DNA of 33,432 nucleotides, from NCBI GenBank assembly GCA_003222845.1, contig QHXG01000112.1, positions 1 to 33,432 of the forward strand, read 5' to 3'. Under the pieces are notes generated by a model. The model was not told the origin of the DNA and did no database searches. It worked only from the letters and a program-made list of their open reading frames with translations. Origin of the DNA: Acidobacteriota bacterium. Its GTDB lineage: Bacteria; Acidobacteriota; Blastocatellia; Pyrinomonadales; Pyrinomonadaceae. Shown here one piece after another: positions 24,652 to 31,871 of the stretch. The translations under genes were made by a program, and so were the position numbers. Every line of letters begins with the position of its first letter. The first letter of the stretch is position 1.

Positions 24652-25563
24652 CTAAGTCAGCACCGGTACCATGAATTCTTCACTCTCATCTTCAGCATGG
24701 CCATGTTCCGCATGACCGTCATGCGGCGCGTGCGAGACCTCGCTTAGATATAGCTGCGACAGCAGCACGAACACGAAAGTTTGAATAAAAGCAACGAACA
24801 GGCTCAGCGGCATAAGCAAGATCGGCACCAGCCAGTAGGTCACTCCGGGGACCAGGTGCGCGATAGTGTCCAGCACCTTCTCGTCGGCGAACATGTTGGC
24901 GAAAAGACGAATGCCGAGGGTGAACGGTCTGATTAGATTGCTTATCAATTCGATGGAAAAGATTAGCGGAGCAATCCACCAGATGGGACCGGCGAAATGT
25001 TTCAAATGCCCGAACAGCCCATTCTCTCTGATGCCGATGTAGTTGTAGTAAATGAATGACGACAGACCGAGCGCGAACGTCACACTGGTCGCCGACGTCG
25101 GCGACATGAAGAGCGGAAACATTCCCATCAAGTTTGAAATGAGAATCAGCACCGCAAAGGTCATCACCACCGGGAAATACTGCAAACCATGCGGACCAAC
25201 GATGTCTTCCAGCATGCTGCGCACGGCGAGCACGCCAACCTCGAGCGTCTGTTGCCCAGGTCCCGGCTCTTCTTCGGAAAGTCTGCCTTTCAACATCCAG
25301 ATCACTACCAGACTGAGAATGCAGGCGACGACGAACATCACCGTGTACCACGGGATCGCATTCTCCGGTGTGTACGGGCCGAAAGCGGCTTCCGGCGTGG
25401 AACCAAATTTTGCCAAGAACTTTTGCCAGAACGGATAGGTGTACTTCATTTCGAAGTCATAAGCCGTCTGGCCAAAATATTGATTGACAAGCTTCACCAA
25501 GATCGGCGCCTGCTCCACTTGCTCGGCAGCTTTCTCAGCTTGCTCCTGAAAGAAAAGGAACAT
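24652..25563 (-). CDS. atpB: F0F1 ATP synthase subunit a
   Basis: ATG at 25563, sharing a base with the atpI stop (TAATG), is chosen over an upstream TTG-type extension, giving 303 residues. Subunit a forms the ion half-channels next to the c ring. The essential Arg is in IRPFTLGIRLFANM, followed by the conserved final helix LSLFVAFIQTFVFVLLSQLYLSE. At least five hydrophobic segments are visible. The N-terminal 60 residues are longer and more charged than in E. coli, and the C-terminal tail is His/Asp/Glu-rich (APHDGHAEHGHAEDESEE), possibly metal-binding (inference). An AGAGGAA site precedes the start by 9 bases. F1 genes are not in the window. Confidence 0.95.
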   Translation of the reverse strand: MFLFFQEQAEKAAEQVEQAPILVKLVNQYFGQTAYDFEMKYTYPFWQKFLAKFGSTPEAAFGPYTPENAIPWYTVMFVVACILSLVVIWMLKGRLSEEEPGPGQQTLEVGVLAVRSMLEDIVGPHGLQYFPVVMTFAVLILISNLMGMFPLFMSPTSATSVTFALGLSSFIYYNYIGIRENGLFGHLKHFAGPIWWIAPLIFSIELISNLIRPFTLGIRLFANMFADEKVLDTIAHLVPGVTYWLVPILLMPLSLFVAFIQTFVFVLLSQLYLSEVSHAPHDGHAEHGHAEDESEEFMVPVLT

Positions 25564-26000
25564 TAGAAAGATTCCTCTCGATGAATAATAGCGAAATAGA
25601 ATTGTCTGCCGGCTTCGACGAACAATGCCGGCACAAACGCACACAGCCCGGCGATAGTCGCCGGCAGCGAAACCAGTCGCAGCTTATACGCGGCGAATGA
25701 AATCACGCCAATAACAAAATAACGAAGAATGTATCGCGATGCTTTTGCCTGCGGTCTCTCAGAAGGGATGTTGACGTTGAAGACGGCAGCGACCGAGGTC
25801 CGCAGCCAGTGATAATTCAACAGCGCAAGAGTTCCACCCAGCAACAATCCGCCGGTAACGCGCCACGGCGCGAGGATCGCGCTGGCCATAACGGCAAGAC
25901 CGACGGTAACAACCATCGCGAAGAACACACGCGTCTCGATTGCGGTATTGCTTCCGCCCGAGAACTGATCCGTGCTTACACTGTCAGGAATCCGTGTCAT
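25563..26000 (-). CDS. atpI: ATP synthase subunit I-like membrane protein
   Basis: The 145-residue protein has four predicted transmembrane helices (FFAMVVTVGLAVMASAIL, GGLLLGGTLALLNYHWL, ILRYFVIGVISFAAYKL, PATIAGLCAFVPALFVEA). Size, topology, the GxLLxxxNxxWL-like pattern in helix 2 and its position directly before atpB fit AtpI, an assembly helper of the c ring, whose sequence is poorly conserved. The stop overlaps the atpB ATG. No good ribosome site is seen before the ATG at 26000. It could be some other small F0-associated protein, but the location makes atpI the best call. Confidence 0.8.
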   Translation of the reverse strand: MTRIPDSVSTDQFSGGSNTAIETRVFFAMVVTVGLAVMASAILAPWRVTGGLLLGGTLALLNYHWLRTSVAAVFNVNIPSERPQAKASRYILRYFVIGVISFAAYKLRLVSLPATIAGLCAFVPALFVEAGRQFYFAIIHREESF

Positions 26001-26079
26001 GAATTAAGCGGACGATTTTACATGGCGGGGAACAAGTTGCCAACTTGCGGTGGGAAGAGGAGTTCCCGCTATCAAAAGA

Positions 26080-26235
26080 GCGGCTCTGCCGCCGCATAGT
26101 GCGGAAAGGCTCTGCCTTTGCGGGCCAGTGGACTCTCGATCAATCTTCATCCTGAGGCTAAGCCTCAGGATGTAGCGAAGGCTGGACTTTGACGGTAAGC
26201 CGGAGGCTTACCGCACTGTGCTGCGGCGGAGCCGC
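26080..26235. repeat. Cloverleaf-like palindromic element with three internal hairpins
   Basis: Outer arms 26080-26104 and 26211-26235 are inverted repeats with small indels. Inside are three hairpins in a row: AAAGGC/GCCTTT (26105-26119), CATCCTGAGGC/GCCTCAGGATG (26148-26172, perfect 11 bp with a 3-base loop) and GGTAAGCC/GGCTTACC (26194-26212, perfect). It occupies the gap between the slipin stop (26265) and atpI, which diverge in no obvious operon. No ORF is present. Confidence 0.85.
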
Positions 26236-26264
26236 GTTTGGAGCTACTAGCAGCGTCGCCTTGG

Positions 26265-27320
26265 TCATCGTAACTGCCGTGGCGGCGGTGGCTGTTGCGA
26301 TTGGTCTGAGGGCTGCTTCACACCCGTCTCGGCAAACATCTCTTTAATTGTTCCGACCGCGGAAAGCATGGTTGACGTTTCGACCGGCATGAAGATCACT
26401 TTGGCGTTATTGCTCTTGGTCATGTCACGCAGGCTTTCGATATAGCGCGTTGTGATCAAATACTGCGCTGGATTGCCGTGTTCCTGCATCGCCTGAGCAA
26501 CCTGAGCAATCGCCTGCGCCTCAGCTTCGGCCTGACGCAGGCGCGCCTGGGCCAATCCTTCGGCCTGCAAAATGTTCGATTGCTTTTCGCCTTCCGAACG
26601 AGTTACGGCTGCTTGCTTCTCGCCTTCAGCTCTGGTGATCGCCGCCTGGCGCTCACCTTCGGCCTGCAACACCAGGGCCCGACGCGTTCGCTCTGCGGTC
26701 ATCTGTTTCTCCATAGTGATCCGCACATCGTCGGGTGGATTGATGTTCTTCACGTCCACTCGCGTGACTTTCACCCCCCACTTGTCCGTCGCCTCGTCCA
26801 GAATGAGGCGCAGCTTCCCATTAATCTGATCGCGCTGCGACAGCGTATGGTCCAGATCCATATCACCCATCACGGCGCGCATGCCGGTGATCGTTAACTG
26901 CACAATCCCTCCTACCAGATCGTTCATCTCGTAAAGAGCTTTGACAGGATCGGTCACTTGCCAGTACACGACTGAATCGACGTGAATGGTGACGTTGTCG
27001 CGGGTAATGACCGGCTGCGGCGGCAGGTCGAGATATTGTTCGCGCAAGTCGATCGAAGTCATGCCCGGTCGCGTGTTCGTCCAGTAAACCCCGCGCGGCT
27101 TGTCCAGGAACGGCACCAGGATGTTAAGGCCGCTCGCCGCCACGCGGTTGAAACGGCCGAGCCGCTCAACCAGCATCACGGTCGCCTGCGGCACGATCTT
27201 AATGGTCTTGATCGCAATGATCAGCAGCACCAGGCCGATAAAAAAGAGGAAGAAAAGCAACAGGATTGTTCCTATGGCTACTCCCTCTCCCTGCAAAAGA
27301 ATCAAATTTGCAAATGTCAT
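26265..27320 (-). CDS. SPFH/band 7 membrane protein, slipin (stomatin-like)
   Basis: ATG at 27320 follows a perfect GGAGG at 7 bases, so it is preferred over the TTG at 27338; the product has 351 residues. An N-terminal membrane segment (TILLLFFLFFIGLVLLIIAI) is followed by the SPFH domain (IKIVPQATVMLVERLGRFNRV, PGMTSIDLREQYLDLPPQPVITRDNVTIHVDSVVYWQV) and a long Ala/Glu/Gln coiled coil (RALVLQAEGERQAAITRAEGEKQAAV, near residues 215-275). The C-terminus is Gln/Pro-rich. Members form membrane scaffolds and often sit beside an NfeD-type protease partner; none is adjacent here. The gene is monocistronic between the amidase gene and the palindrome. Confidence 0.93.
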   Translation of the reverse strand: MTFANLILLQGEGVAIGTILLLFFLFFIGLVLLIIAIKTIKIVPQATVMLVERLGRFNRVAASGLNILVPFLDKPRGVYWTNTRPGMTSIDLREQYLDLPPQPVITRDNVTIHVDSVVYWQVTDPVKALYEMNDLVGGIVQLTITGMRAVMGDMDLDHTLSQRDQINGKLRLILDEATDKWGVKVTRVDVKNINPPDDVRITMEKQMTAERTRRALVLQAEGERQAAITRAEGEKQAAVTRSEGEKQSNILQAEGLAQARLRQAEAEAQAIAQVAQAMQEHGNPAQYLITTRYIESLRDMTKSNNAKVIFMPVETSTMLSAVGTIKEMFAETGVKQPSDQSQQPPPPRQLR

Positions 27321-27392
27321 CGCATTACCTCCGCGCAATCCGACTTCGTGGTTTTTGGGGTGCCACTATATCGAAAGGCTCGTTGTTCGACA

Positions 27393-27450
27393 AACTTTAG
27401 GGAGCTTCGGAATAAGTCAATTTCCTTAAAGTTCCCTCTCCCTTTGGGAG
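27393..27450. repeat. Dispersed repeat, copy 2 (slipin-amidase gap)
   Basis: Matches 13688-13745 at roughly 80% with one indel, in the same orientation. It ends in CCCTCTCCCTTTGGGAG. A separate perfect 8-bp hairpin, ACAAACTG/CAGTTTGT (27456-27475), spans the amidase stop codon. Confidence 0.65.
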
Positions 27451-27466
27451 CATCAACAAACTGATT

Positions 27467-28876
27467 TCAGTTTGTCGGAGTGATACGCCAGCCGCCAAGC
27501 GCATCTTCGATCACCTTCGCGGCCGCTAACACAGTTCGCTCTTCATATGGCTGTCCGATAATCTGCACGCCGATTGGCAATCCCTCCGGCGAGCGTGCGG
27601 CCGGCACAACTACGCTCGGTAGTCCGAACACGTTGACGGCTTGAGAATAGCCGAACGCGCGAAAAATGCTCATGGATTGTCCGGAAACTTTCACCCGTTG
27701 CTTTCCATGTTCAAACGCGGGCGTCGAACCAACCGGCGCGAGAATCAGCGGCGTGGTCTTCATCCATCGCAGCAGTTGCTCACGCAGATGCTCGCGTTCG
27801 ATGACCGCTTTCGCGCGCGTCTCAGCCACGTCAATTTTGTCTTTCAGCTCGGTCGACTGGCTATGCATTTTGCGCAGTAAGCCGAAGATTTGGGGGCCGG
27901 CTTCGCGTCTCCGGCCGTGATAGAACCGAACGAGCTGTTGAAACGCTACATAAGAAAACAATTCGACCCACAGACGGGAGCCGTGTGTTACACCCGGCGG
28001 GCACTCCTCCTTAATCTTAAGACCAGCCTCCTCCAGAGTTCTGGCCGCAGCCTCAACCGCTCGTTCCGTTTCTTTTGTTACCGCTATGGCGCCATCGTAT
28101 GTGTAGTAAGCCAATTGTAGTCCACGCAGAGTTGCAACTCGATCGCTGCGCGGCGATGGAATTGAGTCAGCCATGACATTGAACAACAATTCAAGGTCTT
28201 CGACTCTACGCGCCATTGGTCCAATGCACGCGCCTAATGAGAGGGCGCCGATTGCCTCCGGAACGTGACCATCCATCGGCACGCGGCCAGTTGTCGGCTT
28301 CAATCCGGCAATCCCGCAAAAGTGTGCCGGCACGCGAATCGATCCGGAAAGATCGCTGCCAACTCCTGCGGGCGAAAGACAGGCCGCAATAGCGGCTGCT
28401 TCACCACCGCTCGAACCGCCCGGCGTTAGCTTCAAATCATAAGGATTGTTCGTGCGACCAAAGACCGGATTATCGGTTTCGTAGGGTACCGCCATCTCGG
28501 GTGTGTTGGTTTTGCCGAGGATGATTGCCCCCGCGGCTTTCAATCGAGCAACGACTGGAGCATCACGCTCAGGGACATGATGGGCGCGGATTTGCGTACC
28601 GCTCGTAGTCCGCAATCCTTGCGTGTCAATCGTGTCTTTTACCGTGAAGGGGACACCATGAAGCGGACCGGCTGTCTCACCCTTTGATAACGCGCTGTCG
28701 GCTGCGCGCGCGTGATCGATTGCGTCCTCGGCGAGCGTCACGATCGCATTCAGGGAAGGATTGATCGATTCGATCCGTCGCAGGTGTGCATCAATCACTT
28801 CGACCGGCGAGACTTCGCGCGAACGGATTAACGAAGCAAGTTCGGTTGCTGACTTTGTCGTTAGCTCTTCCGACAT
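27467..28876 (-). CDS. Amidase of the amidase-signature family
   Basis: ATG at 28876 is used (a TTG at 28882 would add two residues), giving 469 residues. The amidase signature is clear: PFTVKDTIDTQG holds the catalytic Lys (near residue 80), LTPGGSSGGEAAAIAACLSP the cis-Ser, and VGSDLSGSIRVPAHFCGIAGLKPT the nucleophilic Ser (near 179). The C-terminus GLPSVVVPAARSPEGLPIGVQIIGQPYEERTVLAAAKVIE is typical. The family hydrolyses amides broadly and includes GatA; no gatB or gatC is nearby, so it is more likely a free amidase than the tRNA amidotransferase. The substrate is unknown. Confidence 0.9.
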   Translation of the reverse strand: MSEELTTKSATELASLIRSREVSPVEVIDAHLRRIESINPSLNAIVTLAEDAIDHARAADSALSKGETAGPLHGVPFTVKDTIDTQGLRTTSGTQIRAHHVPERDAPVVARLKAAGAIILGKTNTPEMAVPYETDNPVFGRTNNPYDLKLTPGGSSGGEAAAIAACLSPAGVGSDLSGSIRVPAHFCGIAGLKPTTGRVPMDGHVPEAIGALSLGACIGPMARRVEDLELLFNVMADSIPSPRSDRVATLRGLQLAYYTYDGAIAVTKETERAVEAAARTLEEAGLKIKEECPPGVTHGSRLWVELFSYVAFQQLVRFYHGRRREAGPQIFGLLRKMHSQSTELKDKIDVAETRAKAVIEREHLREQLLRWMKTTPLILAPVGSTPAFEHGKQRVKVSGQSMSIFRAFGYSQAVNVFGLPSVVVPAARSPEGLPIGVQIIGQPYEERTVLAAAKVIEDALGGWRITPTN

Positions 28877-28895
28877 CTTCAAGTTTTAGGATAGC

Positions 28896-29089
28896 GGACC
28901 CTTCCGTTGCAGCACCGCGAGCGGTAGCGACCGGCCCAGCTGGAGCGCAAGCGTCCTGCTTGCCATGATCACGAAGCGCGGAAAACTAGTCTCCGTTGCG
29001 AGCGCAGCATTTGAGGTTTGCAAGCGAGACGCGTGCGCTCCAGTCAGCGGGCCGGTCGCTACCGCTCGCGGTTCTGTAACGGAAGGTCC
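28896..29089. mobile_element. Inverted-repeat element B (194 bp), related to element A
   Basis: Imperfect arms of about 70 bases (28896-28964 and 29017-29089) pair over GGACC...TTCCGTT, the core CCGCGAGCGGTAGCGACCGG and CTGGAGCGCAAGCGT. The core matches both arms of element A (23842-23993). Short frames across it translate to PRAVATGP-like peptides, an artefact of the core. It lies between the amidase start and the mdh promoter; with the promoter and the mdh leader hairpin it accounts for the 371-base gap. Confidence 0.8.
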
Positions 29090-29105
29090 ATTTTCAAACT
29101 GTTCC

Positions 29106-29135
29106 TTGACACTCTTGGAAGCACGCATTTAGACT
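29106..29135 (+). promoter_or_regulatory. Probable promoter of mdh
   Basis: TTGACA (29106-29111) and TAGACT (29130-29135) are 18 bases apart, predicting transcription from near 29142 and a leader of about 106 bases that contains a perfect 22-bp hairpin. Confidence 0.5.
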
Positions 29136-29159
29136 CGGCTTTCTTTCAAATCGTAACAC

Positions 29160-29231
29160 GTAGCATAGACTTCAGTCTGTGTTTGCCTCGCGAACAAGGC
29201 CCCTGAGATCACAGACTGAAGTCTATGCTAC
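29160..29231 (+). repeat. Perfect 22-bp inverted repeat in the mdh leader
   Basis: Arms 29160-29181 and 29210-29231 (GTAGCATAGACTTCAGTCTG...) are exact reverse complements with a 28-base loop. The structure ends 16 bases before the mdh ATG, just upstream of the GAAAGGA ribosome site, so it leaves that site free. Confidence 0.85.
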
Positions 29232-29247
29232 TGAAAGGATCGAAATC

Positions 29248-30180
29248 ATGGGAGCAAGAAAAAAGATTACCGTCGTTGGCGCGGGGAATGTCGGCGCCAC
29301 GGCGGCGCATTGGCTCGCGTCAAAAGAACTTGGCGACGTGGTGTTGGTTGATATCGTCGAAGGTGTCCCGCAGGGCAAGGCCCTGGATTTAGCTGAAGCC
29401 GCACCGGTCGAAGGTTATGACGTACGTTTGATTGGCACCAACGGCTATGATGAGACGACGGATTCTGATGTCGTCATTATCACCGCTGGTCTCGCACGGA
29501 AACCGGGCATGAGCCGCGACGACTTATTACGCACCAATGCCGATATCGTCGGCAAGGTTGTCGACGAGTGCGTCAAACGCTCGCCGAATTCGATCCTGGT
29601 CATTGTTTCAAATCCTCTGGACGCGATGTGTCAGGTGGCGCTTCGTCGTTCAGGATTTCCCAAACATCGCGTTGTCGGCATGGCCGGCGTTCTCGATTCA
29701 GCCCGCATGCGTTGCTTCCTCGCCGAAGCGCTCGATGTTTCCGTGGAAAATGTCACGGCTTTCGTGCTCGGCGGACATGGCGACACAATGGTGCCACTGC
29801 CGCGCTATTCAACCTGCGCCGGAATTCCGGTGACAGAATTGTTGTCAAAGGAACAGATCGACGCGATCGTCAAACGAACGGCCGGCGGCGGGGCCGAGAT
29901 TGTGAATCTCTTGAAGACTGGTTCGGCTTACTACGCTCCGTCAGCCGCAGCCGTAGAGATGACCGAATCGATCTTAAAAGACAAGAAAAAGATTCTGCCG
30001 TGCGCCGCCTACCTCGAAGGCGAGTATGGTATCAACGGTCTTTACGTCGGCGTACCGTGCAAACTCGGCGCAAAAGGCCTCGAGCAAGTGATCGAGATTA
30101 CGTTGACCGCGGAGGAACGCATTGCGCTGCAGAAAAGCGCGGCTGCCGTGCAGGAGTTGATCGACGTTTTAGGGATTTAG
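29248..30180 (+). CDS. mdh: Malate dehydrogenase (LDH-like MDH)
   Basis: ATG at 29248 follows a GAAAGGA site and begins [22 protein letters not shown], the Rossmann NAD-binding motif; an upstream in-frame ATG at 29179 lies inside a palindrome and is rejected. The 310-residue enzyme interconverts malate and oxaloacetate with NAD in the TCA cycle. Family features are the acidic residue at the end of beta-2 (VVLVDIVEG, for NAD), substrate Args in [34 protein letters not shown], and the catalytic His177 in [16 protein letters not shown]. The Arg pattern in the mobile loop favours malate over lactate dehydrogenase. It stands alone, although sdhA/sdhB of the same cycle lie 1 kb away on the other strand. 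Confidence 0.96.
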   Translation: MGARKKITVVGAGNVGATAAHWLASKELGDVVLVDIVEGVPQGKALDLAEAAPVEGYDVRLIGTNGYDETTDSDVVIITAGLARKPGMSRDDLLRTNADIVGKVVDECVKRSPNSILVIVSNPLDAMCQVALRRSGFPKHRVVGMAGVLDSARMRCFLAEALDVSVENVTAFVLGGHGDTMVPLPRYSTCAGIPVTELLSKEQIDAIVKRTAGGGAEIVNLLKTGSAYYAPSAAAVEMTESILKDKKKILPCAAYLEGEYGINGLYVGVPCKLGAKGLEQVIEITLTAEERIALQKSAAAVQELIDVLGI

Positions 30181-30245
30181 CATTGACAGACCTTCCTAGC
30201 CGGCAGAATAATGTGCTCCGTGAAGGCACGATTGTCTTCTGATCT

Positions 30246-30275
30246 TTGAAAACTCATCAGAAAGAAGAATATTAA
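30246..30275 (+). promoter_or_regulatory. Possible promoter ahead of the Cys-rich frame
   Basis: TTGAAA (30246-30251) and TATTAA (30270-30275) are 18 bases apart. Transcription would start near 30282, just after the candidate ATG at 30280, so this promoter fits a shorter translation start or an RNA product better than the ATG. Confidence 0.3.
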
Positions 30276-30279
30276 CAAG

Positions 30280-30495
30280 ATGCTAACAACATTTAAGTAA
30301 AAGTGTACGTGCGGTTCATGGGTACCATGCGCAGAGGAACGGACTCACAAATGCTATTCCGAGAAGGATCGTTCCGAAGATCCTGTGAAACCTGAACTGG
30401 TGCACAAAATGCGATCAGCTAGAAGAGGAGACTTTTGCAGTTGCGGAGGAAATCAGGATTGCCGATATTGCGGAGGTTCTGGTCGAATCCTGTAA
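30280..30495 (+). pseudogene. Short Cys-rich zinc-knuckle frame with an in-frame stop
   Basis: ATG 30280 reads MLTTFK, meets a TAA at 30298-30300, and then continues open for 64 codons to TAA at 30493-30495. The long part holds eight Cys: CTCGSWVPC and KCYS at the start, and FCSCGGNQDCRYCGGSGRIL at the end, a pattern like small zinc-binding proteins with CxCGGxxxCxxCxGxG tails. No ATG, GTG or TTG occurs in frame before GTG 30385, so the N-terminal Cys group cannot be translated by a standard start. Options: a gene broken by one nonsense change, stop read-through, a shorter peptide from GTG 30385 or ATG 30409, or an RNA gene. A strong terminator follows. The family is not recognised; coding character is inferred from Cys spacing. 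Confidence 0.4.
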
Positions 30496-30511
30496 GTCGT
30501 TTCCCTTATCG

Positions 30512-30550
30512 AAAGGGCAGCAGATCTCACAAAGATCTACTGCCCTTTTT
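30512..30550. terminator. Strong intrinsic terminator
   Basis: AAAGGGCAGCAGATCT (30512-30527) pairs with 30533-30548 over 16 bases with one mismatch and a 5-base loop, running into TTTTT then GGTTTT on the plus strand. It ends the transcript of the Cys-rich region and may also stop the minus-strand YgiT transcript from the other side. With the Cys-rich frame and promoter it accounts for the 391-base gap 30181-30571. Confidence 0.85.
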
Positions 30551-30571
30551 GGTTTTAAGAGTTGTCCAGCA

Positions 30572-30829
30572 CTAGCGTGTTTCGATCGCCAGAGCCTTTC
30601 GATAGTCCGCCAAGGGAAAGGTTATCTTAGTTCGAATCGCGTTTCGTCCCTCGGCGATTTTCTCCAGACGTTTGTAGACGACCGCATCGAAGTAGAGTTC
30701 GCCACATTTTCGACAGACCCGGACCGGCACGTGGTCAACGTAAATGAGTTCCTTTCGGTAATGAAAAGGAACGCGCATGACCGCCTCTTCGACAAGACCG
30801 TCGCAGAATTCACAAGGATCTTTCTTCAT
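30572..30829 (-). CDS. YgiT-type zinc finger protein, putative antitoxin
   Basis: This 85-residue protein has two Cys pairs, CEFC (6, 9) and CRKC (39, 42), spaced as in the zinc-binding N-terminal domain of MqsA/YgiT antitoxins. The motif VPVRVCRKCGELYFDAVVYKRLEKI is typical of that domain. There is no C-terminal HTH, so DNA binding as in full MqsA is not expected; the last 25 residues are helix-forming. Its ATG overlaps the stop of the DUF4258 gene by 4 bases (ATGA), a layout typical of toxin-antitoxin pairs with the toxin first. An antitoxin role is inferred from domain and position. Confidence 0.85.
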   Translation of the reverse strand: MKKDPCEFCDGLVEEAVMRVPFHYRKELIYVDHVPVRVCRKCGELYFDAVVYKRLEKIAEGRNAIRTKITFPLADYRKALAIETR

Positions 30830-31113
30830 GATTCATCACCAAGCGCGAACACGGTTACTATTCTAAGCCATTCCCCGGAGACAATCCTACAAATAACTGA
30901 CACAGAGCGACCATCACATGCCCGGCCCGTTATCTCGTACCGCGTGCCCCGTGGGTCTTTGGTTAACTTCTTTGTGATCGAGCCGTTGAGAATAGCGTTT
31001 TCAACATCAATCGCGTTTAAGAAGTCGGTCGCCATCTCTTCGTTAGCATGCACGGAGATTTGGTATCTTTCTGCGCGAACAAGATCTCTCAGTTTGTCGA
31101 TGGCACGCTTCAC
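30826..31113 (-). CDS. DUF4258 protein, putative toxin of a TA pair
   Basis: The 95-residue product matches the DUF4258 pattern: a leading helix (LRDLVRAERYQISVHANEEMATD) with the S-x-H-A-x-x-x-M motif, the AIDVENAILNGSITKKLTKDPRGTRYEITG segment and the RSVSVICRIVSGEWLRIVTVFAL end, a fold thought to be related to RelE/BrnT-type toxins. It is encoded directly before, and overlapping, the YgiT-type gene. It begins only 6 bases after the sdhB stop on the same strand, so it may be read from the sdh transcript. No RNase activity is shown by sequence alone. Confidence 0.82.
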   Translation of the reverse strand: MKRAIDKLRDLVRAERYQISVHANEEMATDFLNAIDVENAILNGSITKKLTKDPRGTRYEITGRACDGRSVSVICRIVSGEWLRIVTVFALGDES

Positions 31114-31119
31114 CGAAAA

Positions 31120-31863
31120 TCATTTCTTCAACCATCCAAGCAACCCATAAAGCACCGTCTCGCGGTTCTCTTCATAGATTGCTTTCGTCAGCGGAATGTT
31201 CATCGGACAGACCTTCACACAATTTTGCGCGTTGCCGCAGTTGGTGATGCCGTCGTCGCCCATGATCGCTTCGATACGCTCGTCTCGATTCATGGCTCCT
31301 GATGGATGCAGGTTGAAGAGGCGCACCTGCGCGATTGCTTGCGGGCCGATGTAATGATCTTCGTCGTATTGCGGGCAGGCCTCGAGACAACATCCGCAGG
31401 TCATGCAGCGCGAGTAGGCGTAGCGCTCCATCACGTCTTCCTGATCCATGCGAGGGCCGGGACCGAGATCGTGCGTGCCGTCGAGTTCCACCCAGGCGTG
31501 AACGCGCTTGAGGTGATCGAACATCGGTGAGCGATTGACCACGAGGTCGCGTACGTTTGGAAACTTGGACATTGGCTCGAGCTTGATCGGCTGATCGAGA
31601 TTATCGACCAGTGCGGAGCATGACTGCCGCACGCGTCCGTTGATGACCATCGTGCAGATGCCGCAGACTTGCTCGAGACAGTTCATGTCCCATGAGGGTG
31701 GCGTGGTTTGCTTTCCAGACTTGGTGACGGGGTGCTTGCGGATTTCCATTAGACAGGAAATGACGTTGAGGTTGGGACGGTAAGGTATCTCGAACTCTTC
31801 CCAATGCTGAGGGGCGTCCGGCGAAGGGCGGCGCTTGATGTGGATCTCGACTGTCTTGTTCAT
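31120..31863 (-). CDS. sdhB: Succinate dehydrogenase/fumarate reductase iron-sulfur subunit
   Basis: The 247-residue subunit carries electrons from FAD in SdhA to quinone in the membrane part. The [2Fe-2S] cluster ligands are in CLEQVCGICTMVINGRVRQSC; the [4Fe-4S] and [3Fe-4S] ligands are in CMTCGCCLEACP and CGNAQNCVKVCP. The sequence resembles the Bacillus-type enzyme. Its ATG is 8 bases after an inverted repeat that occupies the sdhA-sdhB gap, and no Shine-Dalgarno is visible, which may weaken or uncouple translation. It follows sdhA on the same strand; sdhC should be beyond the right edge. Confidence 0.96.
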   Translation of the reverse strand: MNKTVEIHIKRRPSPDAPQHWEEFEIPYRPNLNVISCLMEIRKHPVTKSGKQTTPPSWDMNCLEQVCGICTMVINGRVRQSCSALVDNLDQPIKLEPMSKFPNVRDLVVNRSPMFDHLKRVHAWVELDGTHDLGPGPRMDQEDVMERYAYSRCMTCGCCLEACPQYDEDHYIGPQAIAQVRLFNLHPSGAMNRDERIEAIMGDDGITNCGNAQNCVKVCPMNIPLTKAIYEENRETVLYGLLGWLKK

Positions 31864-31871
31864 AGTTAGTT

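Noticed and set aside
27467-28876. gatA, subunit A of the Glu-tRNA(Gln) amidotransferase
   Set aside because: The amidase signature is shared, but there is no gatB or gatC nearby and free amidases have the same motifs.
28886-29128. 80-codon minus-strand frame containing PRAVATGP
   Set aside because: It crosses the inverted-repeat element B; the same peptide appears wherever the repeat core is read, so it is a repeat artefact.
29179-29247. Upstream ATG extension of mdh by 23 residues
   Set aside because: The extension is encoded inside the perfect palindrome, lacks family conservation, and the ATG at 29248 has a good ribosome site and the canonical MDH start.
30301-30495. 6S RNA, tmRNA, RNase P RNA or SRP RNA in the mdh-YgiT gap
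   Set aside because: None of the conserved sequence blocks of those RNAs is visible; the Cys spacing of the open frame is the stronger signal.
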